Shown here in pieces: positions 8,460-20,467 of a stretch of 20,467 nucleotides of DNA; position 1 is the first letter of the stretch, and the number at the start of each line of letters is the position of its first letter. Position numbers and translations under genes: made by a program. The notes under the pieces were generated by a model, which was not told where the DNA came from, did no database searches, and saw only the letters and a list, made by a program, of their open reading frames with translations. This stretch comes from Ministeria vibrans ATCC 50519 (taxonomy: Eukaryota; Opisthokonta; Filasterea), in contig CALSCP010000600.1 of assembly GCA_943704425.1 (NCBI GenBank), positions 1 through 20,467 of the forward strand. The letters are read 5' to 3'.

Positions 8460-10676
8460 ATGGACCCTGAGGAGGCTGCCCTTGAGGCACGACGAGCAGC
8501 ACGACGCGCTCGACTTGCTCAATTGTCAACGCAAGTCTCAACAGAATCCACAAGCGACGATGACATTCAGCGCCGTCGCGAGGCCCGTCGCCGAGCCCGT
8601 GAGGCCGACAGCAGTAGTACTGCCGCCTCGTCGGCTGTCGCGTCGACTGCGGCCTCTGTCGCAGCGCGTCGGGCAAGCCGTGATGACGCCATGAAAAAGG
8701 CGGATTTGGCACCGACTGTTGGCGCTGCGCTGAGCTCAATGCACGCCGACGGTGCTGCTACCGCTGCAGCAGCACCAGCCGACACGAGCACCGACTCCAT
8801 CGAAAAGGAAGCGAGGCGTTTAGCGCGCGAGCGTATCGAAGCAAACAGACGGCGAACTGCAGAGTCCTCCTCCCAATCGGCGGCCGCTGCCCCTGCCTCT
8901 GCCGCTGCTCCGACTGTCACGCCAGCCAACGAAGATGTTGTTGATGTTGAGGCAGAGGCGCGTCGTTTGGCGCGACAGCGTATTGAGGCAAACCGAAAGA
9001 AGAAGGCTGAAGAAGCCGCTGCTGCTACTGCTGCTGCTCCTGCTGCTGCTCCTGCTGCTGCTCCTGCTGCCAACCCCGATCCCACCCCCACTACTGCCCC
9101 TGCGCATCGAATGGACGACGCCGAGTTGGAACGCGAGGCGATGCGTCGGGCGCGAGCGAAAATTGCGGCTGAGGCAGAGGAACGTCGGAAACGCGAGGCG
9201 GAGGCCAAGGCGGCAAAAGAAGAGGCGGAACGCAAGGCGATTGAAGAGGAGGCAATGCGACGTGCACGATTGCAAATTGAGAAGGAACGCGAGCGTAAGC
9301 GTCAGGAGGCTCTTGAAGCGGAGCAGCGCCAAGTGGAGGAACGTCGACGCGAGGAAGAGCGCCGCCAGCAAATCGAACGTGAAGCGATGGTACGGGCACG
9401 TGAAGAGTTTGAGCGGGAGGAGGCGGCACGTCAGAAAAGCGAAGAGGAATTGCTCAAGCAGGAGGAAGCGGAGCGTGAGAGCCGCGAAGAAGAGGCACTT
9501 GCGCGCGCCCGTACTCTCATCGAACAAGACGAAAAGGTCACGAAACAGGCGTTTCTGCGACGTGAACGTAGACGCGCCTCACAAATGTTGACCGAATCAA
9601 GTGCCAATGCGCTCTCGGAAGCAGTTGCGGCCATGGGCACGGCCGAAACAGCGGTGGTGGAGGAGGAGGAGGCATTAACGTCAGCGCCAGTAGAGGCCGA
9701 GACACCACCACGCAAACAGTCCGTGCAGGAGCACGCCAACGCGCCGCCAGTCGGACAAAAAGACGCAGTGCTTGATGGAAAGGGAGAAGAGGACGACTAC
9801 GACGAAGTGGAGAGTGCACCCGCACCTGTTGCATCTACACCCACGCGCACTGCTGCTGCTCCCACCCGTACTGCAGCCACCGCAGCGGCCACACGCGTTG
9901 CGTCGCGAGCAACAACGACAACGACGCGCACCACTGTCACGACATCCATCAAGAAGAAGACGGCGACAAAGGTGACGTCATCGCTTGCGTCGTCCCCGCC
10001 CACCGCTCCCGCTCCTGCTGCTGCCGTCGTCTTTGACGACAGCGCGTCGACGGCTGCTGCATCACGACGCGCCTCGGAGACACCCTTTGTTTCAGGTGCC
10101 AACATGGCCCATGTGACACTGCGTCCCAAGTGGGACCCTACCGAGGCCCGCCGCCAGCGAAGTATGCGCGAGGCCCAGACGGCGCGCGAGCAGTCGCGTC
10201 TCTCGCGTCGCGACCAGGAACTGCAGAACTTGCGTGCGAACGAAGCGGCTCTCAACGGCCAGCATGAGAAACTCAAGGATGACTACTTCGCCCAGGAGCG
10301 CGCCGAAAAGGACGCACACCAGCAGGCGCGCACAACTGCCTCCAAAATCGAAAAGCTACTGGCAACGCAAAGCTACTCGCAACAGACCCGCTCGCGTCTG
10401 CGCGCCGACAACAAGCTGCCCAGTACCCCTCTCAAGAAGCGCCCGGGCCCTGGCATTGCGTCGCGCACTCAGACACCAGGCCACCACAACCGCCCGGCTT
10501 CCACCTCGTCCGCTGACTCCCCTCAGGTGCGCGAGCGTGCCGCGTTCTTCCGTCGCTCCGACTCCCTCTCTCTTTCATCGCAAGACCGCGAGAACCGAAA
10601 GAAGCGTCGTGAAAGGGCCGCCCTTGCTCGTGACGTCTACGTCTCCGGCTCGCCCTCTACCCAATCGCACTGCTGA
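8460..10676 (+). CDS. Unrecognised Ala/Arg/Glu-rich coiled-coil protein with a repeated motif
   Basis: Intronless frame of 738 aa with A at -3 (CAAAATGG) and a TGA stop. I do not recognise a family. The N-terminal half carries a repeated motif, consensus E-x-E-A-x-R-x-A-R-x-x-I-E, at about residues 115, 164, 223, 262, 306 and 343; the first two copies share ARRLAR-x-RIEAN almost exactly. Between them are Ala/Pro linkers, including an (AAAP)n tract at about 190-203. Residues about 220-370 are continuous charged helix. A Thr/Ala-rich middle (about 450-530) precedes a conserved-looking segment VTLRPKWDPTEARRQRSMRE near 557-576 and a second coiled coil to about 640. The basic C-terminus has many candidate phosphosites (RRASQ, RRASET, SADSP, RRSDS). 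No signal peptide or membrane segment is seen. A cytoskeletal or scaffold role is only a guess from composition. Confidence 0.82.
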   Translation: MDPEEAALEARRAARRARLAQLSTQVSTESTSDDDIQRRREARRRAREADSSSTAASSAVASTAASVAARRASRDDAMKKADLAPTVGAALSSMHADGAATAAAAPADTSTDSIEKEARRLARERIEANRRRTAESSSQSAAAAPASAAAPTVTPANEDVVDVEAEARRLARQRIEANRKKKAEEAAAATAAAPAAAPAAAPAANPDPTPTTAPAHRMDDAELEREAMRRARAKIAAEAEERRKREAEAKAAKEEAERKAIEEEAMRRARLQIEKERERKRQEALEAEQRQVEERRREEERRQQIEREAMVRAREEFEREEAARQKSEEELLKQEEAERESREEEALARARTLIEQDEKVTKQAFLRRERRRASQMLTESSANALSEAVAAMGTAETAVVEEEEALTSAPVEAETPPRKQSVQEHANAPPVGQKDAVLDGKGEEDDYDEVESAPAPVASTPTRTAAAPTRTAATAAATRVASRATTTTTRTTVTTSIKKKTATKVTSSLASSPPTAPAPAAAVVFDDSASTAAASRRASETPFVSGANMAHVTLRPKWDPTEARRQRSMREAQTAREQSRLSRRDQELQNLRANEAALNGQHEKLKDDYFAQERAEKDAHQQARTTASKIEKLLATQSYSQQTRSRLRADNKLPSTPLKKRPGPGIASRTQTPGHHNRPASTSSADSPQVRERAAFFRRSDSLSLSSQDRENRKKRRERAALARDVYVSGSPSTQSHC
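9010..9071 (+). repeat. GCTGCTCCTGCT-type coding minisatellite
   Basis: Tandem 12-base units encode the (AAAP)n linker of the coiled-coil protein. The repeat stays in frame and has a few variant units at its ends. Confidence 0.85.
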
Positions 10677-10866
10677 GAGCGAGAGAGAGAGCGAGAGAGA
10701 GGAGGGAGAAAGAAACAAAGTGATCGAGAGAGAGAAAGAAACAAAGTGATAGAGAGAGAGGAGGGAGAAAGAAACAAAGTGATAGAGAGAGAAAGAAACA
10801 AAGTGATAGAGAGAGAGGGAGAAAGAAACAAAGTGATAGAGAGAGAGAAAGAAACAAAGTGATAGA
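10677..10866 (+). repeat. GA-rich minisatellite with six GAAAGAAACAAAGTGAT units
   Basis: GAAAGAAACAAAGTGAT occurs exactly at 10708, 10734, 10767, 10791, 10821 and 10847, separated by GAGAGA/GGAGGGA spacers, with unit spacing of 24-33 bases. It begins immediately after the stop codon, so it is probably transcribed. Related copies occur at 13934-14008 and, inverted, at 14711-14750. Confidence 0.93.
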
Positions 10867-10875
10867 GAACATAAC

Positions 10876-10889
10876 AATAAAGGAATAAA
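10876..10889 (+). promoter_or_regulatory. Paired polyadenylation signals of the coiled-coil gene
   Basis: Two AATAAA hexamers (10876-10881 and 10884-10889) lie just after the minisatellite, about 200 bases after the stop. They make the minisatellite part of the 3' UTR if used. Confidence 0.5.
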
Positions 10890-11068
10890 AATTATGGAAA
10901 GACACGTACACCGAGCACTTAACATGAAACAGCACCGCCGGCATTGGTTGCGACCGCTTTGTCGCAGATGAGCTGTGTAGTCGATCGTTGATCGTCGCTT
11001 GGAATCCTTGAAATCTAGTCAATTTCAGTACTCACCGTCAAATTTATCAAATTATTAACATCTTGGCC

Positions 11069-13038
11069 ATGCTGTGTCGGCAGGCCGCACGTAACACTGT
11101 ACGTGCTGTCGGGGCACTGCGGCACCGGACGCTGATTGCGTCGCCGGCAATGCAAAGAGCGATTCTGATTCCGTCGGGCGCTCCGCTCACTCCCCTGCGC
11201 TTTCGCTTCTCCTCGTCGTCCTCCTCCTCGTCCTCCTCATCGTCGTCGTCGTCCACCTTGCCGTGTGTGGTTGCGACTGGTCTGGACGACAGCAGCAGCG
11301 ACGTGGACGACGAGAAGGACTGCTCGACCAAGCCGAAGCGGATTCGTCGCGAAACTTGCTACTCCATCACGCCCGATGGCACCACCGCCACCCGTACAGG
11401 CACCGCCACGGCCTCCAAGACCAGGAGGAAGAGCGCCTCGTCGTCGTCGGCCACGGCCAGCTCATCGCCGTTGACTGGTGCAAGCGGCGGAGAAGGTAGC
11501 AGCCCGGACGACACAAGCAACGCCAGCGACGACAATGACATCAGCGACGACCACAACGATGGCAACGACGACGACAACAGCAACGACGACAGAGACAAGT
11601 CGATTGGCTCCCTGAGCGCTTCCGATGTTGGCATGTCCATGCCAGGCATGCACATGGTACCCCTGCCTGTGCCCGACTCGTACACCGAACCCTTGCCGCT
11701 CATTGCGGTCACCCGTCGACCGCTCGTGCCCGAGTATGTTGGACGCATCGAGGTGCGTAAGCCGGCGCTTATTCGTAAGTTGCAGAAGCTCTCGAACGAG
11801 CGCAAAGCGTACGTGGGCGTGTTTCTGACGCGAAACAAGTCGGAAGACCGCGAGCTTTACGGTGACAGTTCGGCCAACTACGGTGCCGTGTCCAGTGCCG
11901 ACGAGGTCGAGCCCGTTGGCACGTTTGCCGTCATTAATGCCATGGTCATGGCAGACACGGGAGCACTGGTGCTCACCGTGACAGGTGTACGTCGTGTGCT
12001 CATTGCAGACACAGTGAGCTCGCCCGAGGCCGCTGTGGTCGAGGTGCGCACAGAGAACGTGGCGGGCGCTCCGTTGGACGAGTCATCGCCACGCACGCAA
12101 GCGACCATGTCGGCTGTAATGCATTCTATGCGCGAGCTTATGGCCAAGAGCCCCCTCTTTAAAGATCAGATGGAGCAGGCACAATCACTGCGTCGCGTCC
12201 TCACTGCCTCGCAGCCCGGTCAATATGCCGATCTCGCCATTCACCTGCTCAACGCAATGCCTCACGAACTGCAGCTGGCCTTTTCCGAGCTGGATCCGCT
12301 GCGACGTCTTGAAATGGTTCTGCCGCTGCTCGCCAAGGAACACATTACGCACGCAGTGCAGGCAGACATGACACAGATGGTGTCGGACAAGGTGAACGAG
12401 GCACAGCGGCGCTATGTGCTCCAAGAACAGCTCAAGGTGATCAAGAAGGAGCTGGGCCTGGACCGCAGCGACAAGCAGACCATTGTTGACAAGTACACGT
12501 CTCTTGCGGAATCTATTGAGTTCCCGCCCGCCGTTCGCGAAGTCGTCGAGAACGAGCTCACCAAGCTGGACATGTTGGAGGTGAGCAGCTCGGAGTTTGG
12601 CGTGACACGCACCTACCTCGACTGGCTCACCACACTGCCCTGGTCGCGCGTCTCCACTGACAATCTCGACCTGGCACGCGCGCAAACCATCCTCGACGAC
12701 GATCACTACGGCCTCGATGACATCAAGGACCGTGTGCTTGAGTTTATTGCTGTCACTCACATGGGCTCGGGACGCGCGGGCCACGGCAAGATGCTCTGCT
12801 TTCACGGCCCACCGGGTGTCGGCAAGACGAGTATTGCCAAAAGTATCGCGCGCGCACTCGACCGCGAGTACTGTCGCTTCTCCGTCGGCGGCATGCGCGA
12901 CGTCAGCGAGGTCAAGGGTCACCGCCGCACCTATGTGGGCGCACTGCCCGGCAAGATCATTCAATCCATGCGCACCTCCAAGACAAGCAACCCGCTTATC
13001 CTCATCGATGAAATTGACAAGATTGGCACGGGCCAGTA

Positions 13039-13088
<50 letters not shown>

Positions 13089-14436
13089 GCGGCTTCCTCG
13101 ACCACTATCTTGACGTGCCATTTGATCTGAGCAAGGTGCTTTTTGTGTGCACCGCCAACGTTCTCGATACCATCCCTGGACCCCTTCTCGACCGCATGGA
13201 GCTCATCTCTGTCGCCGGCTATGTCGCCGAGGAGAAGCTTGCCATTGCCAAGAACTACCTTGTGCCCGCAACCAGTCGCGAGACGGGACTCACTCCTGCT
13301 CACCTGCAGCTCCCCGACGCCACCCTCATGAGCATCATCTCTGACTACTGCCGCGAGGCGGGCGTTCGCAATCTTGCCCAGAAGATCCAGCAGGTGTACC
13401 GCAAGGTCGCGCGCAAACTCGTCAACTCGGACCAACAGAAAAAGGCGACCGAGGCGCAGCAGCAGCAGCAGCAGGGCAATGGCGACGGCGAGACAATCGT
13501 TGACTCGGCCAAGGGGGACGATGGTGTGCCCGAGGCGACAAGCGCAGAGGGCGATCAGGCGCCACGCTTTGTTGTCAAGTCAGAGGAGCTCCACGAGTAC
13601 CTGGGCAAGCCCGTGTTCAACTCGGATCTCATGTACAACCCTCTGCCAGCGGGTGTCGTGATGGGCCTGGCCTGGACCCGTCTGGGCGGCACAACCATCT
13701 ATGTCGAGAGCGTCTCCGTTGCCGGCGAGGGTGGTGCCCAGCTCAAGACCACCGGACAGATGGGCGAAGTCATGAAAGAGAGCTCAGCCATTGCACATAC
13801 CTATGCACGCTCGTTTGTTCGCTCTCACTTTCCCGACAAGACCCTCCTCGATACAGCCACTGTCCATATGCACTTGCCCGAAGGCGCCACTCCCAAGGTA
13901 GGGAAGAGACAGAGAGGGGCAGAGAGAGTGACAGAGAGAAACAAATTGAAAAGAAAGAAAAGAGAGGGGGGAGGGGAGGGGAGGAGGGAGGAAAAAGAAA
14001 CAAAGTGAACAGCCACACAAAAGAAACATAATGTGCTATCACTAAAATGTTGTTCTTTTAGGATGGGCCGTCTGCCGGTTGCACCATGGTCACGTCCATG
14101 GTGTCCCTTGCGCGGGGTGTTGCGCCCCTTCCTCACTGTGCCATGACAGGCGAACTGTCACTCACTGGAAAGGTAGCATTGGAAAGCATTCAAAAACACA
14201 AAACATTTATTTCGTTTCTTTGCCAGGTTCTTCCTGTGGGAGGCATCAAGGAGAAGGTGATTGCGGCGCGACGGGCGGGCATCACATCACTGATCCTGCC
14301 AGACGCCAACCGCCGTGACTTTGAAGAGCTCAAGCCGTACCTCAAGGAGGGCATTGACGTCGTCTTTGCACGCACCTACGACGACGTCTACCGCGTTGTG
14401 TTCCCCGATGGGACTGCGCAGGGTCACACGGAATAA
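11069..14436 (+). CDS. LONP1: Mitochondrial Lon protease (ATP-dependent AAA+ serine protease)
   Basis: Exons 11069-13897, 14062-14172 and 14227-14436, both introns phase 0 GT-AG, giving 1049 aa. Lon degrades damaged and regulatory proteins in the mitochondrial matrix. Seen: an Arg-rich, acid-free presequence (MLCRQAARNTVRAVGALRHR), a Ser tract at about 48-62, an acidic low-complexity stretch at about 143-178, then the Lon N-domain from about 208. The AAA+ module has Walker A GPPGVGKTS (580-588, K586), Walker B LILIDE (D647-E648), sensor-1 N697 and arginine finger R709. A Gln/Asp-rich insert (about 789-830) precedes the protease domain, with catalytic Ser947 in DGPSAG (exon 2) and Lys990 in GGIKEK (exon 3), 43 residues apart as in other Lons. 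A frame-preserving upstream TTG at 11063 is not the start; ATG 11069 is chosen. The stop overlaps an AATAAA. A separate peroxisomal Lon is less likely because of the presequence. Confidence 0.97.
13898..14061 (+). other. Lon intron 1, GA-rich, open in frame for 108 bases
   Basis: GT-AG intron (GTAGGG ... TTTTAG) separating the domain just before the catalytic serine from the serine exon. The upstream frame continues through a Lys/Arg/Glu-rich tail to a TGA at 14006-14008. The intron carries one exact and one degenerate copy of the AAAGAAACAAAGTGA element. Confidence 0.85.
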
Positions 14437-14440
14437 TAAA
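14435..14440 (+). promoter_or_regulatory. Polyadenylation signal overlapping the Lon stop codon
   Basis: AATAAA starts on the second base of the Lon TAA stop, repeating the arrangement seen at UBE3D. Its use is inferred. Confidence 0.4.
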
Positions 14441-14610
14441 TAATACACATTATTATTATTATTGTTGTTATCATTATTATCATTACGGAATCGTTACTAT
14501 CTCAATACAATTCTCAATAATTTATTATTATTATTTTTATTATTATTTTAATAGACAAACGCAAACCCGTATGAGCTATGGCGCCTATATTGAGAATACA
14601 ACTCAATTTT

Positions 14611-14624
14611 CTTTCTTTTCTTTT

Positions 14625-14711
<87 letters not shown>
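14611..14711 (+). repeat. (CT)n microsatellite
   Basis: An almost pure CT run of about 80 bases, preceded by T-rich CTTT units and interrupted by CTGTCTGT. It lies just downstream of the minus-strand gene's stop. Confidence 0.93.
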
Positions 14712-14712
<1 letters not shown>

Positions 14713-14750
14713 TTGTTTCTTTCTCCTCTCTCTACCACTTTGTTTCTTTC
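14711..14750 (-). repeat. Inverted copies of the GAAAGAAACAAAGTG element
   Basis: Read on the minus strand, 14750-14734 gives GAAAGAAACAAAGTGGT and 14723-14711 gives GAAAGAAACAAAT. The intervening GGAGA/GAGAGA spacers match those at 10677-10866. Confidence 0.85.
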
Positions 14751-14765
14751 TCCTCTCTCAAATGG

Positions 14766-20263
<5,498 letters not shown>

Positions 20264-20311
20264 CTAAGACAAGAAATCAGAAAGAGAGCGTCATAAACAA
20301 AACAAGAACAA

Positions 20312-20467
<156 letters not shown>

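Larger units (their letters stand above)
10677..11068. other. Intergenic region between the coiled-coil gene and Lon
   Basis: The first half is a purine-rich minisatellite in the 3' UTR of the upstream gene, followed by its AATAAA signals. The second half (about 10890-11068) is unique and presumably holds the Lon promoter; I cannot assign elements in it. No open frame in it resembles a gene. Confidence 0.6.
14437..14765. other. Intergenic region between convergent Lon and the multi-glycosyltransferase gene
   Basis: It contains short TTA-type runs, a long CT repeat and inverted copies of the GAAAGAAACAAAGTG element. No gene is seen. It must supply both 3' ends. Confidence 0.65.

Noticed and set aside
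9010-9071. A frameshifting or unstable region breaking the coiled-coil gene
   Set aside because: The 12-base units preserve the frame and the motif repeats continue in the same frame on both sides.
10708-10863. A CRISPR-like array of repeats
   Set aside because: Spacing varies, the spacers are simple GA repeats, not unique sequence, and the setting is eukaryotic.
10575-10925. Minus-strand frames with repeated YHFVSFSL peptides
   Set aside because: They are translations of the GA-rich minisatellite in several frames. The repeat is better described as DNA or UTR sequence.
12185-13435. A 416-codon open frame antisense to Lon
   Set aside because: It lies wholly under Lon exon 1, whose sense reading has all Lon motifs. 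The GC-rich codon pattern leaves the reverse frame open, and the antisense product has no recognisable domain.

Overview
The window is a compact piece of nuclear DNA from a unicellular (or at least flagellated) eukaryote. GC-rich exons are separated by short AT-rich GT-AG introns, mostly 54-190 bases with the longest 274. Stops TAA, TAG and TGA all behave as standard stops, and AATAAA signals follow several genes. A motile-cilium protein (CFAP57), a haem A pathway enzyme (COX10) and a mitochondrial Lon protease imply a ciliated, aerobically respiring cell. I cannot place the lineage from this sequence alone. (TTA)n/(TAA)n microsatellites fill several introns.

Layout, left to right. UBE3D-type HECT-like E3 ligase (+, 65-1213, single exon). 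CFAP57/WDR65 (+, 1296-6253, nine exons reconstructed, 1304 aa). COX10 haem O synthase (-, 6368-7646, three exons, 370 aa), convergent with CFAP57. An orphan first exon of a class I histone deacetylase (+, 7775-7912), head-to-head with COX10, with no downstream exon visible before the next gene. A 547-base gene-poor stretch with a 29-base T run. An unrecognised 738-aa coiled-coil protein with a repeated E-x-E-A-x-R-x-A-R motif (+, 8460-10676). A purine-rich minisatellite in its 3' flank. Mitochondrial Lon (+, 11069-14436, three exons, 1049 aa). Finally a large minus-strand gene (14766-20263 and beyond the right edge, eight visible exons, 1492 visible aa).

The last gene is the most striking. 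It reads, N to C, as an exostosin-like GT64 module, a GT-B-like module, a CgeB/DUF3880-type GT-B module otherwise typical of bacteria, and a GT2-like module split by a long acidic/basic insertion. The usual metal-binding DXD acids look altered in both GT-A modules. The first part is cut by many introns, while the last 3.16 kb is one exon, which suggests a mosaic origin.

The genes do not form one pathway. COX10 and Lon are both mitochondrial but lie on opposite strands with other genes between them. Other points worth attention are the truncated HDAC, a dispersed GAAAGAAACAAAGTG element around Lon, and reading frames that stay open into introns of Lon and CFAP57.
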